In this document: in pieces, positions 8,787 through 17,290 of the stretch
Numbering within the stretch: the stretch's first letter is position 1
Layout of the letters: every line of letters starts with the position of its first letter
Source: Pseudomonas putida
GTDB taxonomy: Bacteria; Pseudomonadota; Gammaproteobacteria; Pseudomonadales; Pseudomonadaceae
Direction of reading: 5' to 3'
Assembly: GCF_001941965.1 (NCBI RefSeq)
Contig: NZ_MKZO01000012.1
Location: 429,614-493,613 of the forward strand
DNA length: 64,000 nt
Translations under genes and position numbers: made by a program
Notes under the pieces: model-generated
The model's input: only the letters and a program-made list of their open reading frames with translations
What the model was told of the DNA's origin: nothing
The model's database searches: none

Positions 8787-9478
8787 ACACTTCCGCCAGG
8801 ATGATTCCCGTCGCTGCCGTGACTATGACGCTAGTACTCGGCTTGTCCGCGTGCAGTGTGCTTCCCAAAGCAGCTCCAATGGTCACCTACAAATTGCCCG
8901 ACTATCACATCGCCCAGGCGGAGAGTACGCCGCGCGCCGTTCCGGGACCCGGGGCGCTGCGCGTCTACGCCCCTGAGAGTAGTCGCGTCCTGGATTCGGA
9001 GCGGCTGTTCATTGCGCAGCCCGATGGTCGCTTGTCGGCTTGGCAAGGAGTGCGTTGGGCCGACCCCGCACCGGTGCTGCTGCGTGACCGAATCGTCGAA
9101 GCCTTCATGCGCGATGGGCGGTCGACTTCCGTGATTACCGATAGCACCCCAATGAGCGCCGATATGGAGTTGCGCAGTACGCTGCGGGCGTTCCAGCTCG
9201 AATACCGCGGCACTGAAGCGATCGCCGCGGTTCGGCTCGATGTGCAACTGGTCGATCCGGCCAAACGGACTGCTATTGCCAGTAGACGCTTCGAAGCAAT
9301 CCAAGCCACAGGCAGCAAGCGAGAGGCCGATGTGGTGAGCGCGTTCGGTGTCGCCACGGATATATTGGCCGGGCAGATCGTTGAATGGGCAGTTCAGGTC
9401 GGGGCAGCGCGTTTGCGAGTTGCACCGGAATTGGCAAGCAACCATGCACCCACAGCGTCGTCGATAAGCACAGACTAG
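8783..9478 (+). CDS. ABC-type transport auxiliary lipoprotein (PqiC/DUF330-like)
   Basis: 231 aa, GTG start at 8783 overlapping the MCE gene stop. The signal peptide ends with a lipobox (GLSACS). The mature part follows the auxiliary-lipoprotein pattern: a YKLPDYHIA start, a central RLFIAQPDGRLSAWQGVRWADPAPVLLRDRIVEAF block split by a turn, and a repeated strand pattern (FQLEYRG, VRLDVQLVD). These proteins dock MCE rings to the outer membrane. It is the last gene of the cargo operon; the backbone relaxase converges on it 66 bases downstream. Confidence 0.9.
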   Translation: MNTSARMIPVAAVTMTLVLGLSACSVLPKAAPMVTYKLPDYHIAQAESTPRAVPGPGALRVYAPESSRVLDSERLFIAQPDGRLSAWQGVRWADPAPVLLRDRIVEAFMRDGRSTSVITDSTPMSADMELRSTLRAFQLEYRGTEAIAAVRLDVQLVDPAKRTAIASRRFEAIQATGSKREADVVSAFGVATDILAGQIVEWAVQVGAARLRVAPELASNHAPTASSISTD

Positions 9479-9544
9479 TCGTCTTAACGGAGCACAGAAG
9501 CTAGGGCCAAAACGCTGCTCGACACCTTAACTCGGTACGACAGC

Positions 9545-11548
9545 CTACGGCCCCGATCCAATCCCAGGACCTCTTTGCCGTCCAACCTCCCATGACACAC
9601 CGCCGCCGCGTACAGTCGCGGCGATCTGCTGCCCCAGTCGTGGCTCGATTATCGGCCGCCAAGGCACCAGACTGAATCCCATGCCGTCATCGAGCAGCGC
9701 ATAGCGACCGCTGGCGAGCATGACCGAGCGCCGGTAGATGCCGGCTACGCGCTGCCCGTCTGTGACGTGCCGATGCTCCAATCCGCTATCGGCGGCAATG
9801 TGCTGGGCGGCCTGCGCCAGCTCCCGATTGCGCAGCGTTTCCAGCAGATTCCGGGAGAGAATCAGCCGCTGCCCGCGCCGCTGGGCCAGCCCCTGTTCTT
9901 CGAGGAAGTCGGCGCGCTGCTGCAAGGCTTGCCTAGCATCGCCGCCAAAGCCCAGGTCGCCCAGTCCCTTGCCGCCGCCGATCAACTGCTGATCCAGCCA
10001 GGTCGCGCCGATGACGCGGGCCTGCCGTTCAATCGGCAGATGCGATTTCAGTTCGACCGCCACGCCGCCCAGCCGCTGCGCGTCGTACTGGCGGCCACGC
10101 TCGGCCAAGTCGTCCGGCACCTTCCATAACCCCTCGGCCACGCGCTCCACGATGCCGGCCCGCCGTAGGGCTTCCAGCCGGCGGATATGGGCCGCCACAG
10201 CCTCTTGCGGGTCGCGGCCGGGCTTGGCTCGGCCTTGCTCGATCGCCAGGTGGTGATCGGTGCGGTACAGGCCATTGCTCGCCAGCGTGGCGATGTTCTT
10301 GTCGGCCGCCCGCACCTCGGCGGAACCGCGTACCTCCACCACCGCGCCGATGGGATAGTTCGCCAGCTCGTCGCGGGCGTCCAACGCGACGTAGTGGGCT
10401 TTGCCGTCCAACCCGTCGATGACCAGATAGCCGCGGTCGTGCAGCTCGTCGGCCAGACCCTTAGCAGCCACGCGACCGACGATAGTGCGGCCGTCGTCGC
10501 CCGGCTCGAACACCGCCAGCTCGCGAGGCTTGCCGCTCATGGCCCGCTGCATCGTTCGGATGATGTCGCCACGCTCGCCCAGGGCACGCAAGGTCTTCTC
10601 CGCGTCCGCATGGACGGCCCAGGTGCCGGGCTGCACCTCGTCGGCCAGGCCCAGGCGCTGCAAGTGTTGCAGGCGGCCGATCAGCAGCAGGCGCTGGCGT
10701 TGCAGCCGGGGTTCGTTGAAGCGTTCGATCTGCACCCGGCCATCCTCGCCGGCCTCGCGCTGCAACGTGCGGTCGAGGCTCGTCCACCGCTCTTGCTCCA
10801 CCTCGCGCTGCAAGGTCTGCTGGATCTCCAGTTCGGTGCGCGGCCCCAGCCATTCCGTCGCCAGCTCGGCGGCGCGATGGCGGAAGCCGTGGGCGATGTA
10901 GTCGCCCGCGATGATGAGGTCTTTGCCGGTATCGTCGCGTCCGCGCACGATCAGGTGCGTGTGCGGGTTGTCGGTGTTCCAGTGATCGACCGCCACCCAA
11001 TCCAGCCGCGTCCCCAGGTCGGCCTCCATCCGGTTCATCAGGTGCCGGGTGTAGGTGCGCAGGTCGTCCAGCTCCGCACTGTCTTCAGGTGAGACGATGA
11101 AGCGGAAATGATGTCGGTCGTCCTGGCAGCGTTCCTTGAAGGCATCGAGGTCGGCTTCGTCGGTCTGCGGCCCGTAGGCACGGCCCGGCTCGCCGTTCCG
11201 GCCGGCACCGTCGCGCTCGATGTAGCGCAGGTGCTTGGCGAGCGACTGCGGACTGGCGTTGCGCTGGTTGACCAGCAGCGTCTTGATGGTCACGCGCCGT
11301 GACATAGGGGTCAGCTTTGCGCCTGCGAAGCGCGCCGCCGTATGGCCGCGTCCAAGCCGTGAGCCGGGCCGCTGGCCGGCGTGCTGGCCGCTCCCGCCAG
11401 CGGTAGGACGGCGCACCGCCGACTTGCCGCCGCTGGCCTTGCCAGCCTGCTTGAGCACCTTGGAAACGAAGCTCTGGCCCTGGCCTTTGCCTCGGTTCTT
11501 CGGCGCGCCAGGGCGCACCCAGAAATCATGGTCGCCGCGGTCGGTCAT
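9545..11548 (-). CDS. Relaxase/mobilisation nuclease with DUF3363 domain
   Basis: 667 aa from the ATG at 11548; the open frame runs on to 12031 but that part is low-complexity and out of family. The N-terminus is basic and glycine-rich. The relaxase domain carries a candidate nicking tyrosine in LRYIERDG (109-114) and the metal-binding H-x-H in NPHTHLIVRG (H196, H198). The C-terminal half is DUF3363. Length matches the relaxases of Tn4371-like elements. It would nick oriT and pilot the strand during conjugation. The cargo operon starts immediately beyond its 3' end, where such elements normally continue to traR/traG/trb genes. Confidence 0.92.
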   Translation of the reverse strand: MTDRGDHDFWVRPGAPKNRGKGQGQSFVSKVLKQAGKASGGKSAVRRPTAGGSGQHAGQRPGSRLGRGHTAARFAGAKLTPMSRRVTIKTLLVNQRNASPQSLAKHLRYIERDGAGRNGEPGRAYGPQTDEADLDAFKERCQDDRHHFRFIVSPEDSAELDDLRTYTRHLMNRMEADLGTRLDWVAVDHWNTDNPHTHLIVRGRDDTGKDLIIAGDYIAHGFRHRAAELATEWLGPRTELEIQQTLQREVEQERWTSLDRTLQREAGEDGRVQIERFNEPRLQRQRLLLIGRLQHLQRLGLADEVQPGTWAVHADAEKTLRALGERGDIIRTMQRAMSGKPRELAVFEPGDDGRTIVGRVAAKGLADELHDRGYLVIDGLDGKAHYVALDARDELANYPIGAVVEVRGSAEVRAADKNIATLASNGLYRTDHHLAIEQGRAKPGRDPQEAVAAHIRRLEALRRAGIVERVAEGLWKVPDDLAERGRQYDAQRLGGVAVELKSHLPIERQARVIGATWLDQQLIGGGKGLGDLGFGGDARQALQQRADFLEEQGLAQRRGQRLILSRNLLETLRNRELAQAAQHIAADSGLEHRHVTDGQRVAGIYRRSVMLASGRYALLDDGMGFSLVPWRPIIEPRLGQQIAATVRGGGVSWEVGRQRGPGIGSGP

Positions 11549-11996
11549 GGCTGTGCTCCCTGCAAGCTCCGGCGTGTCCGAGCGTGCGAAGCACGCGGAC
11601 ATGCCTGCATCGGCGCGTGCCTCGCGCCCCACGCGGCACGGCGGCGAAGCCGCGCCGTGCCGCGCCACCCCCACGTGCAGACTGGCTTTGCGGGCGGCAG
11701 AGTGCCGAACCCTTTTGTCTTGCCTTCCGCCTTTGCCCCTCGCTCCCGCTCCGGGCATCGGCGGCCCGGCGGCGCTGCTGCACGAGCAGCCAGCCCGCCG
11801 GCGAACACGCCAATGGCCGCAGGCCAGGCGCGTTCGAGGCAAGACGCCTGCACGTTGGGCGGCTGCGCCGAAGGCAGCGCGAAGTGCGGTGCGAATGCAC
11901 CCGCACTGCACGCGCGACGACACGGCGACGAACAGTAGAACGACATGCCCGATGGCACGATGAGAGGCGCGGCAAAGTGCAGCGAATCGGCGGCCA
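11549..11996. other. GC-rich spacer between relaxase and traF, no gene supported
   Basis: About 450 bases with long open frames on both strands, all rich in Arg, Ala, Pro and Cys and without any recognisable domain. This is the pattern of high-GC noncoding sequence rather than a protein. An oriT or the relaxase promoter may lie here, since Tn4371-type elements have their transfer genes around this point, but I see no clear inverted repeat with a nick motif. Confidence 0.5.
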
Positions 11997-12584
11997 TCAT
12001 GGACGTGTCTCCAGCCAGATCGGATGCGCAACGCCGATCACGGCGAACGCGCTGACCGGCCCGAAATAGCGGCTGTCGAACGACGCCGGGTTGGTCGCGC
12101 TCAACAGGAACAGTTCGCCCGGTTGGAGACGGCGGCAAAGCTGCAAGGATGGCAGCGGCCGGCCCAGCCGGTCGGCAGGCAGGGCGGCGGCCACCGGCAC
12201 GCCGTCGATGCGAACCTGGCCGGCGACGATGCAAACGTGTTGTGGCGCGACTGCGCCCACACGTTTGAGCAGCGGAACGCGGGTCGGCAGGTAGCCGCGC
12301 TGCGCAGCCAGCATGGCGGCCCTGTCGGGCAGCGGCATCAGCACGATGCTGTCCACGGACAGCGGACGTGGCCGCGAGGCGGTGCGCGGGTCGAACGGTT
12401 CGATGCGATACCAACCGACCGCCACGCTGTCGGACGGGTTGTAGGCCATTCGCGGCAGGGGCTGCACGAACGCCGCCCAGGCCAGCGCAGCGAGGCCGAC
12501 GGTGGCGAAGCCTGCCAGCACGAGGCGAGCGCGCAGGCGCGAGCGAGGATGCGGCACGGGGCCGGTCGTGGAAATCGTGGTCAT
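11997..12584 (-). CDS. traF: TraF-type conjugal transfer signal peptidase (S26 family)
   Basis: 195 aa from ATG 12584. One N-terminal membrane helix (about residues 20-42) is followed by NPSDSVAVGWYRIEP, where a serine corresponds to the S26 nucleophile, and by LLKRVGAVAPQHVCI, which supplies the general-base lysine. A late segment SRYFGPV matches the end of TraF/LepB-like enzymes. In conjugative systems TraF processes or cyclises the pilin. It lies upstream of the relaxase and overlaps DUF2840 by 4 nt, forming an operon with it. Confidence 0.88.
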   Translation of the reverse strand: MTTISTTGPVPHPRSRLRARLVLAGFATVGLAALAWAAFVQPLPRMAYNPSDSVAVGWYRIEPFDPRTASRPRPLSVDSIVLMPLPDRAAMLAAQRGYLPTRVPLLKRVGAVAPQHVCIVAGQVRIDGVPVAAALPADRLGRPLPSLQLCRRLQPGELFLLSATNPASFDSRYFGPVSAFAVIGVAHPIWLETRP

Positions 12585-13138
12585 GGCAATGCCCTCCCGG
12601 CCAGCCAGGCGGCGTGCCGTTCTGCGGTGTATGTGGGTAGCGCCGAGCGCGCTGCGAGCCGGTTCGCGAGCGTGCGCCAGTACGCGGGCGATGTGTCTGC
12701 GGCTGCGATGCCCAGCGCCTCGATGCCGTCGATGCGTTCCAGCACGGCGCGCACGTTGGCATCGCCTTCGGCGTGCAGCAGCAGACGCGCGCCCGGCTGC
12801 ACGCCGGGGATGCGCTGCACGGCGTCCAGCGGCGTGGCGGTCTGCATCACCATGAGCTGCCAGCGGATCGTGCCGTAGTCGTTGGCCTGCCAACGGATGC
12901 GGCACAGAACCGCGTTCGGCAGGAACACGGCGCAGCGCCGCCAGCGGTCGAGCTGGAGCGTGCGCGCCGGTTCGCCGAAGCGCAGGTAGAGCTTGAAGCG
13001 CGGTTCGATGTAGGCCAGCGCCACGCGCGTCAGCGGCACGTTGCCGGCCTGGCCGGCGAGTGTCGAAGGCGCCGGCGGCGGCGCAGCCGTGGGCGCACTT
13101 GCTTTGGGGGTGTGGGCGGTCGAAGCGGATGCGTTCAC
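12581..13138 (-). CDS. DUF2840 domain protein
   Basis: 185 aa with a GTG start at 13138; an Ala/Pro/Thr-rich N-terminal tail of about 35 residues leads into a domain starting LTRVALAYIEPRFKLYLRFG. DUF2840 proteins are a conserved, functionally unassigned part of Tn4371-like and related ICEs, always near parA and traF. Its stop overlaps the traF start and its start overlaps the stop of the ribbon-helix-helix gene upstream, so parA - RHH - DUF2840 - traF form one coupled operon. Confidence 0.85.
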   Translation of the reverse strand: MNASASTAHTPKASAPTAAPPPAPSTLAGQAGNVPLTRVALAYIEPRFKLYLRFGEPARTLQLDRWRRCAVFLPNAVLCRIRWQANDYGTIRWQLMVMQTATPLDAVQRIPGVQPGARLLLHAEGDANVRAVLERIDGIEALGIAAADTSPAYWRTLANRLAARSALPTYTAERHAAWLAGRALP

Positions 13139-13398
13139 GGCGTGCCCTCCGGGGGAAACTCCCGCTCCAGCAGGTCGCGCAGCAGTTCGGCTACGGTCAC
13201 GCCTCGCGTGAAGGCCGACACCTTGATGCGCGCCCGCATGGCGGGCGTGATGTCGAGCGTCAGTCGAGCGGTGTAGAGGTCGCCTTTCTGCACGGCATCT
13301 GCGTCGCCCTGGCGAATCCACGCTTCGGCGTGCGGATTCGCTGGGGGACGCGCACCGATGCCGACGCGCTTGCTGCGTGGTGGTGGCTTCCCAGTCAT
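13135..13398 (-). CDS. Ribbon-helix-helix partition-associated protein
   Basis: 87 aa from ATG 13398. The middle part YTARLTLDITPAMRARIKVSAF followed by GVTVAELLRDLLEREF has a beta strand and two helices, as in MetJ/Arc or CopG-type DNA-binding proteins. It directly follows parA with a 4-nt overlap. Small RHH proteins in this position commonly act as ParB-like centromere binders or autorepressors; that role is inferred from position. Confidence 0.75.
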   Translation of the reverse strand: MTGKPPPRSKRVGIGARPPANPHAEAWIRQGDADAVQKGDLYTARLTLDITPAMRARIKVSAFTRGVTVAELLRDLLEREFPPEGTP

Positions 13399-14033
13399 GT
13401 CGGCCACCGCAGCAGTTCGTCGGTGAGCGCGGCGATCTCGCGGGCAGCGGCGCTGTCGGGCGCGGTTTCGCGGGCGAGCCGGCCAGCGGCTACGCTGTCG
13501 GCAAAGACGATGCGCTGGTGGATCTCCGAGCGCAGCGCGGGCAGCGGCTGTTCGGCCAGCGATTGCCGTGCCTCCCTGCCGATGATGGTGGTGCTGACGC
13601 GCCGGTTGATGACGAAGGCCGCGCGCAGCGCTGGCCGGAACACCTGTGCTTCGCGGATCAGTGCGACCATCTCGGCAGAAGCCCATACGTCGTAGGGGCT
13701 GGGCTGCACGGGGATCAGCACGCGCTCGGCCGCCAGCAGCGCGGAACGCGCGAGGGCGGCGATGCGCGGCGGGCCGTCGATGATGATGTGATCGGCCCGC
13801 CTGGCGAGTTCTGGCGCTTCCTGATGCAGCGTTTCGCGGGCAAGGCCCACGGCGCTGAACAGACGGGGCAGGCCCTGCTGGCTACGCCGCTGCGTCCAGT
13901 CGAGCGATGACCCCTGCGGGTCGGCATCCAGCAGGATGACATGCAGGCCGCGCATCGCCAGTTCGCCGGCGATGTGCGTGGCGAGCGTGGTCTTGCCGAC
14001 GCCGCCTTTCTGGTTGAGAAACGCGAAGATCAT
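13395..14033 (-). CDS. parA: ParA-family partition ATPase
   Basis: 212 aa from ATG 14033, a short ParA (type Ib size). The deviant Walker A motif KGGVGKTT is at residues 9-16, Walker A' is LLDADPQGSSLDW, and Walker B is HIIIDGPPR. In this family the protein moves or stabilises DNA together with a small DNA-binding partner, here most likely the RHH gene downstream. It is first in the coupled run parA - RHH - DUF2840 - traF. The upstream 240 bases hold three direct repeats and the repA end. Confidence 0.93.
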   Translation of the reverse strand: MIFAFLNQKGGVGKTTLATHIAGELAMRGLHVILLDADPQGSSLDWTQRRSQQGLPRLFSAVGLARETLHQEAPELARRADHIIIDGPPRIAALARSALLAAERVLIPVQPSPYDVWASAEMVALIREAQVFRPALRAAFVINRRVSTTIIGREARQSLAEQPLPALRSEIHQRIVFADSVAAGRLARETAPDSAAAREIAALTDELLRWPT

Positions 14034-14185
14034 GGCGCGGCCCTCCGAGCTGGAAAGCCGGCCTGGCCGTGCCGTTTCGTGGTTGTCCACCGAAACGGCG
14101 CGCTTCTACTAAAAGTTATGTATTTCTTGTTAGGTAAGTTAGAGGGAACGCAAACCCGCGCCGTTGTTGGCTTTCCGGCGTTTTC

Positions 14186-14250
14186 GTACTCCTGATAGCA
14201 CGAGGGTCGTACTCCTGATAGCACGATACCCGGTACTCCTGATAGCACGA
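14186..14250. repeat. Three iteron-like 18-bp direct repeats
   Basis: The sequence GTACTCCTGATAGCACGA occurs perfectly three times at 14186-14203, 14209-14226 and 14233-14250, start spacings 23 and 24 bp (about two helical turns). They sit between the 3' end of repA (14275) and the start of parA (14033). Spacing and position fit RepA-binding iterons or a partition site (parS). No further copies were noticed elsewhere in the window. Confidence 0.8.
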
Positions 14251-14274
14251 GGCCGTCCACAGGTTCTCCCGCAG

Positions 14275-15132
14275 TTATCCCCGTGCCGCGTGCGGCACGG
14301 GCCGGAAGGTCAGCAGCTCGGTGTTGTCGTCCGGCATCCGCTCGATGCCGAGGACGTAGCCGGGCAACGACTGCCGCGCCACCAGGGCGCGCACGTCGTA
14401 GGCGAAGTCCGAGAAGCGGGCCGCGCTGCCGGATTTGCGGTACAGGTGTCGGAAGTCGAATTGCCAGCCGTGCTCCTGCCGCCCGCCATGCTTGCGCACC
14501 AGGCGGTACAGCCAGCGTTCGATACCGCCCTTCAAGCGGAAATAGGCCGGGTCGATGGTCAGCACCAGGGCGGCGTCGAGCACGCCGGCATAGAACCAGT
14601 CCGGCAAGATCAGCTCGATGCCCAGCGGGGTGCCGCTGGCGTCGGCGAGTTCCTTCCACTCGTTGATCCACGAGAAGCGATGCAAGCGCCTTCCCGTGGT
14701 TTCGCGGATGGACGTGGCCACCGTGGTCGATTGCAGCCGGTCGAGGGCGGCCTTCAGGCGCTGGTAGTCGTTGAGGGACGTGCCGCGCCCGATGAAGCGC
14801 AAAATCTCGTAAGGCGTGGCGCGTATCCAGCGCGACGGGCGCAGGCCCGCGTCGCGCGCCTCCACGATCTGCGAGGCGGCCCATATCAGCACGTCGGCAT
14901 CCCATATCGTTGCGATGCCGTGCTCCTGCGTGCCTTCCACGCGAATGGTGACGTTCCCGCTGCGGAAGTCGATCGGCGCCGTGCGCCGCGACTTGGCAAG
15001 CGAGAAGAACGGAAAGGCCATCAAGTCCTGGGAATCGCGTGGCGCCATGTCGCCCGGCAGCGCGCGGAACAGATCGAGCTGTTCGCGCTGCGGCAAGGCT
15101 TGCCCTGGCGGGCTGGACATGGCGAAGGCCAC
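14275..15132 (-). CDS. repA: RepA replication initiator
   Basis: 285 aa with a GTG at 15132; an in-frame ATG at 15120 is an alternative start. The protein matches the plasmid replication initiator A family: DLMAFPFFSLAKSRR near the start, IWAASQIVEARD, a winged-helix region TPYEILRFIGRG, and RFSWINEWKELAD with LPDWFY in the second half. In Tn4371-like ICEs such a protein allows replication of the excised circle. The iteron-like repeats lie just downstream, next to parA. Confidence 0.9.
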   Translation of the reverse strand: MAFAMSSPPGQALPQREQLDLFRALPGDMAPRDSQDLMAFPFFSLAKSRRTAPIDFRSGNVTIRVEGTQEHGIATIWDADVLIWAASQIVEARDAGLRPSRWIRATPYEILRFIGRGTSLNDYQRLKAALDRLQSTTVATSIRETTGRRLHRFSWINEWKELADASGTPLGIELILPDWFYAGVLDAALVLTIDPAYFRLKGGIERWLYRLVRKHGGRQEHGWQFDFRHLYRKSGSAARFSDFAYDVRALVARQSLPGYVLGIERMPDDNTELLTFRPVPHAARG

Positions 15133-15146
15133 CCACGCGCCGACGA

Positions 15147-15431
15147 TCAGCGGCCATCACGGTAGTCGCCCGCGTGGCGCTCGGCGTATTCGGGATCGGA
15201 CGTGGCCTCGTAGCTGCGCTGGTCGGCCCAGGCATCGAGGTCGGACACCGCGTACATGACGCGGCGGCCGAACTTGCGGAACTTGGGGCCGCCGCCGATC
15301 ACCCGCTGCTTCTCCAGCGTGCGCGGCGACAGCCGCAGGTAGTCGGCGGCTTCGTCGTTTGTCAGGTAGCGTTGAGGCTGCGAGGTCGCAGTGACGGCAG
15401 CGGCGGCAGGCCGCGAGGGAGCAGGTCGCAT
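15147..15431 (-). CDS. AlpA/excisionase-type helix-turn-helix protein
   Basis: 94 aa from ATG 15431, chosen because GGAGG lies 8 bases upstream. The core RYLTNDEAADYLRLSPRTLEKQRVIGGGPKFRKFGRRVMY is a MerR-like HTH_17 domain (shown in two parts here: RYLTNDEAADYLRLSPRTLE and the wing GPKFRKFGRRVMY). Small proteins of this type regulate or bend DNA at phage/ICE promoters and excision sites. It is 14 bases upstream of repA, so it probably regulates repA expression; that is inference. Confidence 0.85.
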   Translation of the reverse strand: MRPAPSRPAAAAVTATSQPQRYLTNDEAADYLRLSPRTLEKQRVIGGGPKFRKFGRRVMYAVSDLDAWADQRSYEATSDPEYAERHAGDYRDGR

Positions 15432-15542
15432 GGGATGTACCTCCATCAAGCCCGGCCACACCACGCGGCCGGATAGAGGCACTCTCAAGAAAGCAAGGCT
15501 TCTTGCTAAGGGACGATTCGCACGGGTCGAGAAACGTCCCCC

Positions 15543-16313
15543 CTAATGCGACGGGAACATTGGAAGCTGCGCTAGTCGGCGGTAGCCGCCGTGCATCAGC
15601 TCATCGCCGCGGCGTACCAGCCGCCGTACGCGGGCACGCAATGCACTGTCTTTGTGCCAGTCGGCCGCGACGGCATCCGCGCCGAACAGACCTTCGCCCA
15701 CCTCGCGCAAGGAGGCTCCCGCGAGGGTCGCGTCGAGCGCTTGCAAGGTATGCAGTTCCAGCAGCGCGGCGGGCGTGGGGCGGGAGCGGGCTGTTGCCAC
15801 AGGCGTGGCCACGGTTGCGGCAGATAGCGCATCCAGCTTCGCAGCGAGCGTGCGGTAGCGCGCACAGGGCGTGGCGCAGGCGCGTGTGGCGTAGAGATAG
15901 GCCGAACCATCTTCCAGGTCGGGTGCGAGTGCCAGCCGAACGCAGCAGCCTGGCCAATGCGATACGAGCACCAGGCGCTTGCCGTCGTGGGTCAGTTGCT
16001 TGCGCCCAGGAATGCGCCAGAACTCGAAGGTATGCGCATCGGGTGGTGGGTCGGCGTCGGGGTATAGCTGCACCACGGCATCGTGATCGGGGAACCAAGC
16101 AGGATGTGCGTCGCGCGCATCCAGGCCGGGATCTTCCAGCAGGCGCAGGCCCCAGGCCTGCGCCGCATCAGGCTTGCGACGCCGGCGTAGCCAGTCGCGC
16201 CGGTAGCTTGGATTCCTGCGCAAATACTCCCAAGCCAGCGCTGGGCCATCGAGGTGCAGCGTGTAGAGATACGCGGCCGTGGGATACCAGTGTTGGCTGC
16301 TGCGGTCAGTCAT
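15543..16313 (-). CDS. DUF2285 domain regulator-like protein
   Basis: 256 aa from ATG 16313 with a GGGAGG site just upstream. The N-terminal part (WYPTAAYLYTLHLDGPALAWEYLRRNPSY) is the DUF6499-like beginning found in ICE proteins. The central part carries WRIPGRKQLTHDGKRLVL, typical of DUF2285, and the C-terminal part LHTLQALDATLAGASLREVG resembles an HTH. The family occurs in ICE and island backbones and is thought to regulate them. Function is not established. Confidence 0.8.
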   Translation of the reverse strand: MTDRSSQHWYPTAAYLYTLHLDGPALAWEYLRRNPSYRRDWLRRRRKPDAAQAWGLRLLEDPGLDARDAHPAWFPDHDAVVQLYPDADPPPDAHTFEFWRIPGRKQLTHDGKRLVLVSHWPGCCVRLALAPDLEDGSAYLYATRACATPCARYRTLAAKLDALSAATVATPVATARSRPTPAALLELHTLQALDATLAGASLREVGEGLFGADAVAADWHKDSALRARVRRLVRRGDELMHGGYRRLAQLPMFPSH

Positions 16314-16655
16314 GGCGAAACCTCCCTGTTTCTGGGAACGTCGCCACAATTCCGCTGTGCGGGAGCTATCGAATCGCCATCAAGTGGTCATCAAACTCGG
16401 GTTACGCTTTAACTGCTGGTGTCAAGACAGATTCGCTCCAGTGCATTGCCGAAATCGTCTAAATGCGACGACTGCACCGCCCGGAAATGGGGTGCAGCAT
16501 TGAACACCGTGCCGAATCTCGCGCCTGGCATCATGACTGTTTTGGTCAGGAGCGCACCACCCTGGTGCAAGCATGCGGATCAAGACTTGCCAGGTCTTGG
16601 CTAAGACCGAAATAGTCACAATGCGATACTTTTTGCCTGGTCGCGCTGGAATGCG
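16314..16655. other. Intergenic region with a small dyad
   Basis: 342 bases between DUF2285 and DUF2958 that are more A/T-rich than the flanks. It should contain the promoter of the DUF2285-repA-parA block. A dyad CAAGAC-N7-GTCTTG at 16581-16599 could be an operator. I see no convincing gene here. Confidence 0.35.
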
Positions 16656-17003
16656 TCAATCGGTGATCGAACCGTTTTCCTGAGCCAGTCGAACGTATTC
16701 CGACAGCGGCCGCGTCGGCTGGAAATACCGATCTCGTATCACGGGCTGCTTGAGCGGCCCGACGATGGACGCCAGATCGGACAGCTTCACCGTCGCCAGG
16801 GCAGGCATCCCGATCCCGAGGTCGATCAGGCCGTAGGCCGTATCGCCATCGGTCGGATCGAGCGCGGCCAATAGCCAGGTCGCATGTGCGTCCGGTGTGA
16901 ACAGGCGCACCACGGGCAGCGGGTCACATTCCTGGCCTGCGGCGCGGGTGAGGCCGTGGGCCAGTAGGTGCACCCGGTCTTCCTCGGTGACAAGCGTGGT
17001 CAA
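16656..17003 (-). CDS. DUF2958 domain protein
   Basis: 115 aa if translation starts at TTG 17003, which has a GGAAGGGG site about 7 bases upstream and gives the usual family length; the frame is open to 17108 but that extension is arginine-rich and atypical. The segments PVVRLFTPDAHATWLL, DGDTAYGLIDLGIGMP and ATVKLSDLASIVGPL are the conserved DUF2958 blocks. It is a regular member of ICE backbones with unknown role. Confidence 0.85.
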   Translation of the reverse strand: MTTLVTEEDRVHLLAHGLTRAAGQECDPLPVVRLFTPDAHATWLLAALDPTDGDTAYGLIDLGIGMPALATVKLSDLASIVGPLKQPVIRDRYFQPTRPLSEYVRLAQENGSITD

Positions 17004-17227
17004 GGCCGCGCCCCTTCCACGAACACACGCAATCGCCGAGGCGCATCTGTGCCTGCGGACGGATGCACGTATGCGCAAGCGCACGAAGCCGCAAAAGCGG
17101 AGAGGCACGAAGGCGTATTGGTGGAAGTCAGGAAAGACACGGATGCGGTTCCCTGGGTCTGAGGAAATCCGCAGATGCGGATCTCCGTAAAAGCACGGAA
17201 AAGGAAAACATCACCACCAAATGAACA

Positions 17228-17248
17228 CTATAGATTGTAGTCCTATAG
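17228..17248. promoter_or_regulatory. Candidate operator upstream of xre regulator
   Basis: Two CTATAG hexamers at 17228-17233 and 17243-17248 are separated by 9 bases and form an outer dyad, with an inner ACTA...TAGT symmetry. The site is about 45 bases upstream of the Xre start and also upstream of the divergent DUF2958 gene. Xre and controller proteins often bind such short dyads to autoregulate. No -10/-35 pair is clear enough to call. Confidence 0.45.
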
Positions 17249-17290
17249 GGCGCAATGGGCTGTCATCTTGGTTTTTTGGGGAAACCATAG

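Noticed and set aside
11526..11975. 149-codon Arg-rich - strand frame between relaxase and traF
   Set aside because: Overlaps the relaxase start, has extreme Arg/Ala/Cys content and no recognisable motif.
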